Shown: positions 1-8,205, counted from the stretch's first letter. The stretch is 64,000 nucleotides of DNA from Marinitoga sp. 1197 (GCF_001021165.1 NZ_AZAY01000023.1:62001-126000); one strand, 5' to 3'. A program made the numbers and translations. The notes: generated by a model not told the origin, from the letters alone.

Positions 1-668
1 TTTCCAGACACCTCTTCTGTATTTTTTATAAATTCATAATTATCCGTTATATAATGTAACCCATTTCTAACCAGCATTAAAGAGGCAAGAAAATATACAA
101 TAAATCGTAAGCGTTCATGATTTGCGATTACATATAGTTCCTTTATTGTGAATCTATCTTTGTTTTTTAACTCTTCTACGGCTTCTTCAACAGTAAAACT
201 CTCTTTTAATATTTCCAATTTTTGTTGTATTTGTAGATAATCATACATATATAATTCCAGTTGTTTATGGATTTTATCTTTATCAAAACGTGAAGTTTTG
301 ATTTTTACTGATTTTTTCGTTGTATTTTTTCCAAAATCTTTTTGTAAAATTTGCATAGTTTCTTTTATTTTTTCATAATCTTCAATTATATTGTATAAAG
401 TATTTCTTTCTCGTGTGAATTCTTTGTTTTCATCAGAACGTGGAAGTAGTTCTTTTGATTTTAATAATGTAAGATAAGATGCTATTCTCAGAAATTCGCC
501 GATATCATCAAGATTATCATAATTTTTTTCAATATATTCATTGAATATACTGGCTATTTTTGATACAGATAATAATCTTACAGGGATTTTTTTATCTTTA
601 ATCAGTTGAACAAGCGTTTCAAAAGGACCTGAAAATATATCTAATTCAATGTTTAAATCGGAAAACAT
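1..668 (-). CDS. scpA: Segregation and condensation protein A, partial (C-terminus beyond window)
   Basis: ScpA is the kleisin subunit that bridges SMC and ScpB in the chromosome condensation complex. The translation begins MFSDLNIELDIFSGPFETL, which matches the ScpA N-terminal pattern GPL(D/E)xLLxLI. It continues with FLRIASYLTLLKSKELLP, the conserved 'FL..A..L...KS..LLP' segment. About 222 codons are visible and the reading frame runs off position 1, so the C-terminal winged-helix part is missing here. The start is ATG at 668, preceded by GGTGGTGAT. It lies 5 nt after the trpS stop, so the two genes are probably co-transcribed on the minus strand. Confidence 0.88.
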   Translation of the reverse strand, partial: MFSDLNIELDIFSGPFETLVQLIKDKKIPVRLLSVSKIASIFNEYIEKNYDNLDDIGEFLRIASYLTLLKSKELLPRSDENKEFTRERNTLYNIIEDYEKIKETMQILQKDFGKNTTKKSVKIKTSRFDKDKIHKQLELYMYDYLQIQQKLEILKESFTVEEAVEELKNKDRFTIKELYVIANHERLRFIVYFLASLMLVRNGLHYITDNYEFIKNTEEVSG

Positions 669-673
669 TTAAA

Positions 674-1651
674 TCACCACCTGAGATTCATAGCCTCCCG
701 CACTTCGGCAAGCGTTTTTTGGGCAATATTTGAAGCTTTTTTATTTCCTTCATGTATAACGTTTAAAACATCTTTATCTGATATTTTACTATATTTTTCC
801 CATATAGGTTTTAATCTTTCTTCCATATTTTTTAGTAGTAATTTTTTACATTGAACACAACCAATATCGGCGGTTTTACAACCATTTGCTACCCAATTTA
901 ATTCTTGATTTTTATGCGTAAAAGCTTTATGATAATCCCATACTGGACATTTTTCTGGATTTCCAGGATCAGTTCTTCTCATTCTCGCTGGATCTGTCAT
1001 CATTGGCATAATTTTCTTTTTTAAACTTTCTGAATTTTCATCTATCATTATAATATTCCCATAACTTTTTGACATTTTCCTTCCATCTGTTCCAGGAAGT
1101 TTAGGAATCCTTGTAACAAGTGGTTTTGGTTCCGGGAATATTTCTTTGTATAGATTATTAAATCGTCTTGCAATTTCACGGCTTAATTCAATGTGATATA
1201 CCTGATCTTCACCTACAGGGACACCAGTTGCTTTATAAATCAGAATATCTGCAGTTTGCAATACAGGATAAGTTAAAAATCCTGCAGTTGAAAGATCTCT
1301 GTTTTCTAAATTTTCTTTTAAATCTTTGTATGTTGGAATTCTTTCCAATCTACTTACAGAAACTAACATATTAAATAATAAATATAGTTCAGCATGTTCT
1401 TTAATTGCAGATTGAACAAAAATAACAGACTTTTTTGGGTCTATATCAGCAGCTAAATATCCTCTAACTATATCAAGTGTTGATTGATATATAATGTGAC
1501 TCTCTTCTTTATGAGTAGTTAAAGCGTGCCAGTCAGCAACGAAAAAGAATGTTTCATTACCTTCATCCTGCAATTTTTTCCAATCTTCCAAAACTAACAC
1601 ATGTCCAAGATGCAATTTTCCAGTTGCACGCATACCACTTAATATTCTCAT
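674..1651 (-). CDS. trpS: Tryptophanyl-tRNA synthetase with [4Fe-4S] motif
   Basis: Class I tryptophan-tRNA ligase, 325 aa. The HIGH-type signature HLGH is at residues 14-17 and KMSKS at 192-196. Cysteines at 235, 258, 265 and 268 give the spacing C-x22-C-x6-C-x2-C. This is the arrangement known to bind a [4Fe-4S] cluster in Thermotoga maritima TrpRS near the anticodon-recognition region. Most bacterial TrpRS lack it. The gene is the first of a minus-strand unit with scpA. An AGGAGG-like site lies just upstream of the ATG. Identity is certain; cluster binding is inferred from the exact cysteine spacing. Confidence 0.97.
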   Translation of the reverse strand: MRILSGMRATGKLHLGHVLVLEDWKKLQDEGNETFFFVADWHALTTHKEESHIIYQSTLDIVRGYLAADIDPKKSVIFVQSAIKEHAELYLLFNMLVSVSRLERIPTYKDLKENLENRDLSTAGFLTYPVLQTADILIYKATGVPVGEDQVYHIELSREIARRFNNLYKEIFPEPKPLVTRIPKLPGTDGRKMSKSYGNIIMIDENSESLKKKIMPMMTDPARMRRTDPGNPEKCPVWDYHKAFTHKNQELNWVANGCKTADIGCVQCKKLLLKNMEERLKPIWEKYSKISDKDVLNVIHEGNKKASNIAQKTLAEVREAMNLRW

Positions 1652-1684
1652 ACAACTCCTCCTTTTTCATGAATACTCCTTTAA

Positions 1685-1713
1685 TTTTACCACATTTTGT
1701 GGTATTATATAAT
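1685..1713 (+). promoter_or_regulatory. Promoter of 1746 gene with embedded palindrome
   Basis: A candidate -35 TTTTAC (1685-1690) and -10 TATAAT (1708-1713) are separated by 17 nt. The spacer contains the inverted repeat TACCACA-TTT-TGTGGTA (1688-1704). The region lies between the divergent trpS and the 1746 gene, so the palindrome could be an operator or a hairpin affecting either direction. The regulator is unknown. Confidence 0.5.
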
Positions 1714-1745
1714 AAGAAAATATAAAATTTCAAGGAGGAATTCAA

Positions 1746-2351
1746 ATGGCGGAAGGACAACAAAAGAGGAACTCATCTAATTTTATTATTTTTGCTTTAA
1801 TATTCATAGTTGGTATAGGTATTTTTAATTATTTTATGGCTAAAAATGCAAGGATAGATTTTGATATAATTAACAATGATAATTATTATTACATTCAGGA
1901 TAATGGAAATGTTATTATGTTATCAAAAGTAACGGTTCAGGCTAAAGATGAAAAATCATATAATAAGTTATTAGAAAGTTATAAAAAACCAGATTCTGAA
2001 AAAAGAAAGGTATATGAAGATTTCATTTCTAATTTGACAAAAAAAACTGGAAGAATGTTTGAATTAATCAGTGTTCAATCAACAGTATCGGTTAGTGATG
2101 GTTATAAAATTAATGTTATAGAAAAATCTGAAATTAAAGGATTTATTCAAAAAAAAGATAATAATAAATATGAATTTTCTTTAGATGATCAGAAAATAAA
2201 TTTAAATAGTGCAACATTATATATATATAAACCGGAAAATTGGGATTTTATCAAAGTTATACCAAATCCAACAGAAATTACGGAAAATTACTTATTATGG
2301 AAAAATACAGGTGAAATAGAATTTCCTGAAGTGACATTAGAAAGGAAGTAA
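1746..2351 (+). CDS. Membrane-anchored protein of unknown function
   Basis: I do not recognise this 201-residue protein. It has a short basic, Gln/Ser-rich N-terminus and one clear transmembrane segment at about residues 14-31. The remaining ~165 residues are polar and of mixed alpha/beta character, predicted to face outside. There is no lipobox, so it is probably anchored by the uncleaved N-terminal helix. The start is ATG at 1746 with an AGGAGGA site 7-8 nt upstream. The next gene starts 2 nt after its stop, so the two form an operon and may act together at the membrane. Confidence 0.75.
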   Translation: MAEGQQKRNSSNFIIFALIFIVGIGIFNYFMAKNARIDFDIINNDNYYYIQDNGNVIMLSKVTVQAKDEKSYNKLLESYKKPDSEKRKVYEDFISNLTKKTGRMFELISVQSTVSVSDGYKINVIEKSEIKGFIQKKDNNKYEFSLDDQKINLNSATLYIYKPENWDFIKVIPNPTEITENYLLWKNTGEIEFPEVTLERK

Positions 2352-2353
2352 AT

Positions 2354-3028
2354 ATGGTAACATTAATAATTTTTATTTGGTTAATAATTTTGTCAGTCGT
2401 TTCTTTGATAAATTTATCGTTAATAATATCGTTATGGAGAAAATTTAATAATTTTTCTATTTCGATTGATTCATCAATTGAAGATCAATCTAATACTTTA
2501 TTGGCAAGGTTTCAAAAAATAACTTCTTCGAGGTTACGAGCACTTGATAATAAAATAGAAATATTGGATCAGTTGATAAAAGATGCAGATGAAGCTTATA
2601 TGAAATCATTTTCCATGCTTACGGATCTGGAAAAGAAGAATGATGAATTGATGAGAATTAAAGCTGTAGAAAGAATAAAAAAGGGAAAATCACATTTTTC
2701 GAGTTTGGATTCTAAAAAAGTAGAAATGCCAGATATTGAAGATAAAAAAAGAGTCAACGATGAATATTATAATCTTCAAAATACATTTAGAGAACCTTAT
2801 ACAGCACAAACAGATCAAATAGAAGAAAATATTGGAAACCAACAAAATGAAGAAATGTTGATAAAACAATTAGCCAAGAATAAGGAATTGAAAGAAAACT
2901 CATTAAAAGATAAAATTATAGAATATTATAATAGAGGAATGAGTATAAATGAAATAGCAAAAATGCTGGATAAAGGTTCTGGAGAGGTAAAATTAATAAT
3001 AGATTTATACAATAGAAATACGTTGTAA
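2354..3028 (+). CDS. Membrane-anchored coiled-coil protein with C-terminal helix-turn-helix-like segment
   Basis: This 224-residue protein has an N-terminal transmembrane helix (about residues 2-27). A long charged stretch follows with heptad-like pattern (about 40-110), then a low-complexity polar linker. The last ~45 residues contain YYNRGMSINEIAKMLDKGSG, which resembles a helix-turn-helix of the kind in DUF6115-type membrane proteins of Firmicutes and Thermotogae. No catalytic motif is visible. It is co-transcribed with the upstream gene (2-nt gap). A DNA-binding or protein-docking role for the C-terminus is inference only. Confidence 0.7.
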   Translation: MVTLIIFIWLIILSVVSLINLSLIISLWRKFNNFSISIDSSIEDQSNTLLARFQKITSSRLRALDNKIEILDQLIKDADEAYMKSFSMLTDLEKKNDELMRIKAVERIKKGKSHFSSLDSKKVEMPDIEDKKRVNDEYYNLQNTFREPYTAQTDQIEENIGNQQNEEMLIKQLAKNKELKENSLKDKIIEYYNRGMSINEIAKMLDKGSGEVKLIIDLYNRNTL

Positions 3029-3029
3029 T

Positions 3030-3088
3030 AAAAAGAAATAAAAACAAGTGACGCTTTGCGTCAGCACATAGTATTAATTATTTTAATA
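3030..3088. repeat. 59-nt intergenic repeat, copy A
   Basis: This segment is identical at 57 of 59 positions to 6876-6934. It contains the hairpin TGACGC-TTT-GCGTCA. Read on the minus strand, the hairpin is followed by CTTGTTTTTATTT, so it looks like an intrinsic terminator for minus-strand transcripts. Its first 25 nt also match the start of the adh terminator at 6965-6989. It directly abuts the 341-bp fold-back element. Confidence 0.8.
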
Positions 3089-3090
3089 GG

Positions 3091-3431
3091 ACGTCTAAAA
3101 AGTCTAAAATGAAATGAAGGCTCGAAGATTGTCCTTAACACACCTACGGTGGGTTATTGGATTAAAAATTGGATTTTGATAAAAAAACCTTTGAGCTATT
3201 GCTCTCTTACAGCGGGTAATTGGAAAAAATAATTTTTATTATATAATTATAAATCCTTTTCCCTTAGATTTTTTATACCTAAAAAATCTAAGCGTAAATG
3301 GAAGCCGTCAAAATTACATGGATGTAATGCCACGAAACAATACACGATGTATTGTTTGAGCGACGGCTGAGAATGAATAATTTTAAGGATTAGCAATCGA
3401 GCTGCCTCAGTGAATTTGACTTTTTAGACGT
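3091..3431. repeat. 341-bp fold-back element with 14-bp terminal inverted repeats
   Basis: The ends are the perfect inverted repeat ACGTCTAAAAAGTC (3091-3104) and GACTTTTTAGACGT (3418-3431). Further pairing continues inward: CTCGA 3121-3125 with TCGAG 3397-3401, and TCCTTAA 3132-3138 with TTAAGGA 3383-3389. Inside are local hairpins: CACC/GGTG 3141-3151, GAGC/GCTC 3193-3204, a 13-bp arm pair 3263-3275 and 3280-3292, and AGCCGTC 3303-3309 with GACGGCT 3362-3368. That last stem encloses two more hairpins (3313-3328 and 3335-3357). No ORF is present. It is either a MITE-like mobile element or the gene of a structured non-coding RNA. No clear target-site duplication is visible. Confidence 0.75.
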
Positions 3432-3774
3432 TGTATTGTAAAATTTAAATAATAGAGTTATAATTTTTTTGTGATTATATATTTTTCTTTTTTTTAAATT
3501 AATTTTGAAAATACTCTTAAAAATGAAATTCAAATACGTATAATTTTTATTTTTAATATTTTTATACCTTTAACTTGCTTTTCAAAGAAAAGCTACAAAA
3601 GGTCTTTAAAGTATCTTACGCCTGATTTCGTTTTTTATCTTTTTAATGATAATTTTTTGACAAAGTCAAAAATGACTTTTGTTTTCTTATTTTATATGAT
3701 TATTTTTGTGAAAAAATGAGTTTTTCTTATTTTTTGTGTAATTTTCGGGGATCAAGCCGACTATATCTCTAATT
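3432..3774. other. Gene-free AT-rich stretch with two hairpins
   Basis: No ORF with a ribosome binding site is seen. The stretch is mostly T-rich low-complexity DNA. It holds a hairpin GCTTTTC-AAA-GAAAAGC (3577-3593) and an imperfect hairpin CAAAGTCA/TGACTTTTG (3661-3681). The second is followed on the plus strand by a T-rich run and could be a weak intrinsic terminator. Confidence 0.5.
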
Positions 3775-4923
3775 CTATTTATGATATATCTCATCTAAAA
3801 TACCAATCTCTTTTGCTAATTTCAATGTGTTTTGAACGTATATCCCTCTTATTTGTATAAAATTTTCATATTTTTGTAGATGCTCTATCAAATTTTCTGT
3901 CGTTGCTGTTTCAAAATTTAGACTTTCTAATAATTTTTTTATTTCATTATATTTTTCTTGATAAAAGAAATATTTTTTATACATAATATCTATATTTTTT
4001 TTATAATAATATTCTTCTCTTTTTTCATTAAATTTTGGAGAGTTTAAACGATTTATTTCTTCTATATTTCCAAAACTAATATATATCGAAAGATTATAAT
4101 CATTACTTTTAAGTGAATAATCAAAAGATAAATTTATTCCTGATAATCTAAATAAACTTAGTCGAATACCATAATCATATGTTTCAAAATTTGTGTCTAA
4201 ATAGAAATTTACAACATTTGAAAAATTATTAATATACAACCTTTCAGCATTTAATTTATATTCCAATCTAGATATTTCAAGATTAAGAGATTCATTACTT
4301 ATATTTGTATTTAAATTTATCCCTTTTAATATCTCCAGAAACTCTGGATCTTCACATAAATTTAAATATTTTATAGAAGTATCTATTCCTATCATATTCT
4401 TTAAATCTAATTCCATTTCTTCTATTGTAATTTTTTTAAAATATATTCTATTTTCCAATTCATTTATTATTTGAACATACTCCTCAGAATTTTCTTTCTT
4501 TTTTAAAATATCATTAACTTTTAAATATAGCTCAAGTAATTCTTTCTCATTATAAATCATAGAATACAAATTTAAAATTCGATATATAATCTCATTTTCT
4601 TTTTGTCTTTTACTCAAAGAAATATATTCTTTTTCAAGATTATATTTAAACACTTTTGAATTTTCTATAATAATTGAAGAAAGGGAAATAGTTGTTGATA
4701 AATTAATAAAATTATTATTAAGAGTTAAAGATATTTTAGGTTGAATAACCTCTTTCAATAAATTAACTGTATTTAAATTATTTAATTTATTATCTACTAT
4801 TTTTATTTCATCTGAGTTATTTATTCCAGGCAAGACAATATTACCAAATACATATTCTTTTTCAAATCCAAATACAAAAGAGGTCAAAAAAATCATTATC
4901 AAAAAAGTTACTTTTTTCATCAT
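3775..4923 (-). CDS. TolC-like outer-membrane channel protein (putative)
   Basis: About 382 residues. It has a Sec signal peptide (MMKKVTFLIM..., cleavage near the end of FGFEK). The layout then resembles the outer-membrane efflux protein family: long charged helices (about 85-160 and 300-380) separated by short amphipathic beta-strand segments such as ISLTLNNNF and VVNFYLDTNF. No sequence-specific TolC motif is certain, so the call rests on architecture. ATG at 4923 (followed by a second ATG) has GGAG 6 nt upstream and is preferred over an upstream ATG at 4944, which lies inside the preceding gene. The gap to that gene is 1 nt, so the two are translationally linked. Confidence 0.55.
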   Translation of the reverse strand: MMKKVTFLIMIFLTSFVFGFEKEYVFGNIVLPGINNSDEIKIVDNKLNNLNTVNLLKEVIQPKISLTLNNNFINLSTTISLSSIIIENSKVFKYNLEKEYISLSKRQKENEIIYRILNLYSMIYNEKELLELYLKVNDILKKKENSEEYVQIINELENRIYFKKITIEEMELDLKNMIGIDTSIKYLNLCEDPEFLEILKGINLNTNISNESLNLEISRLEYKLNAERLYINNFSNVVNFYLDTNFETYDYGIRLSLFRLSGINLSFDYSLKSNDYNLSIYISFGNIEEINRLNSPKFNEKREEYYYKKNIDIMYKKYFFYQEKYNEIKKLLESLNFETATTENLIEHLQKYENFIQIRGIYVQNTLKLAKEIGILDEIYHK

Positions 4924-4924
4924 A

Positions 4925-5848
4925 TTATTCTCCTTTATAATCATAAATATTTACTAAAATACTTCCATCATTCAAACCAGTTAATCCAACAATATTTTCT
5001 GGTATATCATATATAACATCCTTTATATTCCACTTTTCGATATCAAATATCACTAATTTTTCATTACTATATATTGCAATATCCTTTTCGTTCAAAAAAG
5101 TTACGAAATATGGTTCATTCATTATTATTTCTGGATATAATTTGTCAAACTCTATTTTTTTTATCGTTTTATCTTTGCTGTTATAATATTCAATGTATAT
5201 ACCTTCTGTAAAAATCACATCTCCTTTTGTATTTACATCTAGTTTGGGATTTCCAATCACATTTTTTATCAAAGTATCTTTTTTACTCTTTATATCTAAA
5301 ATATGAAGTTCAACATTACTGGTATTTTTATTTTCCAAGACATATACTAAAAAATTGTTACTGCGGTTTATATTATACAAATTTGGAGACGAAAGGTTTA
5401 AATATGTTTTTATTAAATTTAATTTTTTATCTGATATCATGTAATTGAAAATTTTCAACTCTATTTTTTCTTTGTTTTCATAATTATTGTAAAAAACAAT
5501 AATTGAATCATTATTTATTGCAAATGGAAAGTTAGGTATATAAGAAGGAATTGGTAAATCTTCAATTTCAAAAGCTTTCCATTTATTTAGATTATTTAAG
5601 TTTGCAATATAAAATTTTCTTTTTCCTGTATTATCAAAGGCTAAAATAGTACCATCTTTGCCAATTTTTAAATTATCAATTTTAAAATAATTTCCCAATT
5701 CGAATAAATAAATGTATTTTAATTTATAATTTTCTATTTTTATTGTTTTAACAATGTTATTTGCGCTAGGAATTAAAATATTATAATCAGCAAATACTGA
5801 AATAAATATCATAAGTACAATAGATACTAATACATTTTTCTTTTTCAT
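4925..5848 (-). CDS. Exported beta-propeller-like protein, unknown function
   Basis: A 307-residue protein with a signal peptide (MKKKNVLVSIVLMIFISVFA). The body is built of short repeated beta-strand units with Asp/Asn turns (for example FKIDNLKIGKDGTILAFDNTG and LKIFNYMISDKKL), as in a WD/Kelch-like propeller. No enzyme motif is seen. It is expressed with the TolC-like gene directly downstream. A joint role at the cell envelope, perhaps in export or the outer sheath, is inference. The ATG at 5848 has an AGGAGG-like site and follows a strong hairpin. Confidence 0.65.
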   Translation of the reverse strand: MKKKNVLVSIVLMIFISVFADYNILIPSANNIVKTIKIENYKLKYIYLFELGNYFKIDNLKIGKDGTILAFDNTGKRKFYIANLNNLNKWKAFEIEDLPIPSYIPNFPFAINNDSIIVFYNNYENKEKIELKIFNYMISDKKLNLIKTYLNLSSPNLYNINRSNNFLVYVLENKNTSNVELHILDIKSKKDTLIKNVIGNPKLDVNTKGDVIFTEGIYIEYYNSKDKTIKKIEFDKLYPEIIMNEPYFVTFLNEKDIAIYSNEKLVIFDIEKWNIKDVIYDIPENIVGLTGLNDGSILVNIYDYKGE

Positions 5849-5865
5849 TTTTTCCTCCTATCTTA

Positions 5866-5894
5866 ATTCACCCTAAATATCCTTTAGGGTGAAT
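5866..5894 (-). terminator. Intercistronic hairpin
   Basis: Perfect 12-bp arms ATTCACCCTAAA/TTTAGGGTGAAT surround a 5-nt loop, between the 166-residue exported gene and the propeller gene. No U-tract follows on the minus strand, so it may stabilise or separate mRNA segments rather than terminate. Confidence 0.55.
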
Positions 5895-5899
5895 ATGTA

Positions 5900-6400
5900 T
5901 TATAATCCTTTTAATTCAGTTTTAGTAGTTTCACTAATTATTGTTTTATAAAATAATTTATATTCAGTTCTATCTGTAACTTCTATTTTGCCATCATCAT
6001 AAATATTTATTGTTTCAATCCAATACTTATAATAGTACCTCGTATATGTTGTTTTTTTGTATAAATACCAACCATAATATGGTGGAATTGAAATATTATA
6101 TGTTCTAGTTATTTTTATTACATCAGATTTTTTGGTCCCTAACCCTAATTTTCCTAAAATGCTAATATCAATTGACCAACTCCATGAATTTGTCAAACTT
6201 ACAGAATAGGAAAAATTTTCTGATATTGAACTTCTATTTTCTTCTCCAGTTACATACTCCCATGCTGTTTCTCCCAACTTTGAACTGTTCAAATAGGAAT
6301 AATGATATTCATCTTCACTACCTATAATAGTAGCAGCACTTAAGCTTGTTACAAATAACACAATTAATATGATGAAAATATACCACCTTTTCACTACCAT
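5900..6400 (-). CDS. Small exported aromatic-rich protein, unknown function
   Basis: A 166-residue protein with a cleavable signal peptide (residues 1-22, ending SLSAA). The mature part is rich in Ser, Thr, Tyr and Trp. It contains an alternating polar/hydrophobic run NFSYSVSLTNSWSWSIDISI, then IPPYYGWYLY and a Tyr-rich strand region around residues 105-130. Such amphipathic Ser/Thr-rich strands occur in beta-pore formers and surface adhesins, but I cannot assign a family. It is the first gene of the minus-strand group that continues into the propeller and TolC-like genes. The ATG has GGAGGG upstream. Confidence 0.65.
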   Translation of the reverse strand: MVVKRWYIFIILIVLFVTSLSAATIIGSEDEYHYSYLNSSKLGETAWEYVTGEENRSSISENFSYSVSLTNSWSWSIDISILGKLGLGTKKSDVIKITRTYNISIPPYYGWYLYKKTTYTRYYYKYWIETINIYDDGKIEVTDRTEYKLFYKTIISETTKTELKGL

Positions 6401-6875
6401 CCCTCCAATACTTTTTGATTAATAAAACTGGCGCCAGCAGAAAATACTAATTTATTTATCATTTTATCAAAAAAAAAAAAAAAAAGTAAATAAACTCGTG
6501 GTAAAATTTCCGCAAATTTTATATTTCTAAAATTCAATAAATTTACAGTATTAATATATCATTTGATATATTAATATAGTTAATTTTTTGTTTTATATAG
6601 TTTAATAAAAACATGGATAAAGATGGATATTGAACAAATTTTTTACCTTAAAGTGATTATTGGCAGAAAAATTTATAATACCTTTAAATGGTAAAATAAA
6701 AATGTATTTGTCAAGTAAACAGTTGTTCTTTCTAAAAATTACTTGAAAATTTTTATTAAACTCTTCATTATTACACTATTTAAAACAAAAAGATTTATTA
6801 TTTCTAGATATTTATTATAATTCAGATGATATAAATGTTGTATTTGTTTTTTATCAAGTAAAATTATAAAGAACC
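6401..6875. other. Gene-free AT-rich stretch with 17-A run
   Basis: No credible ORF or RNA gene. Notable are the 10-bp palindrome CTGGCGCCAG (6428-6437) just upstream of the small exported gene, and an uninterrupted run of 17 A residues (6469-6485), a likely slippage tract. The promoter of the 6400 gene must lie here, but no clear -35/-10 pair was identified. Confidence 0.5.
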
Positions 6876-6934
6876 AAAAAGAAATAAAAACAACAGACGC
6901 TTTGCGTCAGCACATAGTATTAATTATTTTAATA
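6876..6934. repeat. 59-nt intergenic repeat, copy B
   Basis: Differs from copy A (3030-3088) at only 2 of 59 positions. Like A it holds a GACGC-TTT-GCGTC hairpin that, read on the minus strand, is followed by a T-rich run. It lies just beyond the adh terminator, whose 5' half has the same sequence, which suggests duplication of this terminator region. Confidence 0.8.
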
Positions 6935-6964
6935 ATAAAGTAAGAAATTATATATAAAAAGTAT

Positions 6965-7013
6965 AAAAAGAAATAAAAACAAGTGACGCAAAGCGTCACT
7001 TGTTTTTTAAAGC
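6965..7013 (-). terminator. adh terminator (bidirectional form)
   Basis: The stem AACAAGTGACGC/GCGTCACTTGTT has a 3-nt loop, with T-rich runs on both sides. The adh stop codon TGA (6996-6998) is inside the stem. Confidence 0.85.
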
Positions 7014-8168
7014 TATAGTATAAATTTCTCTAATTTCTTTTTCTTCTAATTTTTTCAATTTTCCCATAGGACTACTTTGAATAGCATTTTCTACCAATCT
7101 TTCAATATCCTTTTCTGTCGCTCCAATTTCCTTTAAAGATATTGGTTGTCCTATTCTTTTATACCATTCTTTTAACGCTTGAATACCTAAATTAGCATCT
7201 ATAGCAGCATTTCCTGTGTCAATATTGAATATTTCTTTTGCGAATCTATCAAACTTCTCAATATATTCATTTTTTACGTATTCTAGCCATGCTGGAAATA
7301 TTATAGCTAAACCTTCCCCATGAGCTATATCAAATAATGCAGATACTGAATGTTCTAAAGTATGACTTGCCCAATCTCCACCATTAGAACCCGCTCGTAA
7401 TAATCCATTTAATGCTAAAGTTGCACTCCAGGCAAGATTTGAACGAGCATTATAGTCTTTAGGATTTTCTAATAAAATTTCTGTGTTTTTTATTACAGTT
7501 CTAATAATTCCTTCTGCAATTTGATCTTGAATTTCAGTATCTTTAGTTCCATCAAAATAATATTCCATTACATGACTTATTGCATCTACCGCACCATTAA
7601 TGGTTTGTTTTTCTGGCAAAGAATATTGTGCTGTTGGATCTATAATGGATACTTTTGGATATAATTCTTTCGATGAAGTTGCCCATTTTTGTTTGGTTTC
7701 TTCTTTTGTTATTACAGAATTACCATTCATTTCAGAACCAGTAGCTGATAATGTTAAAACGCTAAATAAAGGCAAAGCTTTTTTTATGATATATTTTTTT
7801 GAATATGCATCCCATATATCACCATCATAATAAAAGCCACCAGCTATAGCTTTTGCAGAATCTATTACACTACCACCACCAACTGCAAGTATTCCATCAA
7901 CATTGTGTTCTTTTGCGAATTTTATACCCTCATATACCTTAGATAATCTTGGATTAGGCTTTACTCCAGAAACTTCAATCCATTCAATATTATATTCTTT
8001 TAAAGAATTTATAACCTGATCATAAACACCGTTTCTTTTTATTGAACCACTTCCATAATGCAATAAAATTTTATTGAGACCAAATTTTTTAATTTCCTCG
8101 CCAATTTTGCTTATAGTATTTTCTCCAAAAATTATTTTTGTAGGATTATAAAAAACAAAATTTTTCAT
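6996..8168 (-). CDS. bdhA: Iron-containing alcohol dehydrogenase (butanol dehydrogenase type)
   Basis: A 390-residue group III metal-dependent alcohol dehydrogenase that reduces aldehydes with NAD(P)H, cytosolic. The nucleotide-binding motif GGGSVIDSAKAIA is near residue 98. Metal ligands lie in GAVDAISHVMEYYFD and in HTLEHSVSALFDIAHGEG, which supply the usual Asp and three His. Length and sequence fit the BdhA/YqhD group found in Thermotoga. It stands alone, with its own extended -10 promoter and a strong terminator. Its likely role is disposal of reducing power during fermentation; the substrate cannot be told from sequence. Confidence 0.92.
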   Translation of the reverse strand: MKNFVFYNPTKIIFGENTISKIGEEIKKFGLNKILLHYGSGSIKRNGVYDQVINSLKEYNIEWIEVSGVKPNPRLSKVYEGIKFAKEHNVDGILAVGGGSVIDSAKAIAGGFYYDGDIWDAYSKKYIIKKALPLFSVLTLSATGSEMNGNSVITKEETKQKWATSSKELYPKVSIIDPTAQYSLPEKQTINGAVDAISHVMEYYFDGTKDTEIQDQIAEGIIRTVIKNTEILLENPKDYNARSNLAWSATLALNGLLRAGSNGGDWASHTLEHSVSALFDIAHGEGLAIIFPAWLEYVKNEYIEKFDRFAKEIFNIDTGNAAIDANLGIQALKEWYKRIGQPISLKEIGATEKDIERLVENAIQSSPMGKLKKLEEKEIREIYTIALKNK

Positions 8169-8205
8169 ACAATCACCTCCATGTTTTATTCGTATAACTA
8201 ATTAT

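Noticed and set aside
3091-3431. tmRNA, RNase P RNA or group II intron as explanation of the fold-back element
   Set aside because: The length is near that of tmRNA or RNase P RNA, but there is no tRNA-like TPsiC arm or CCA end, no RNase P conserved core, and no GUGYG intron start or domain V on either strand.
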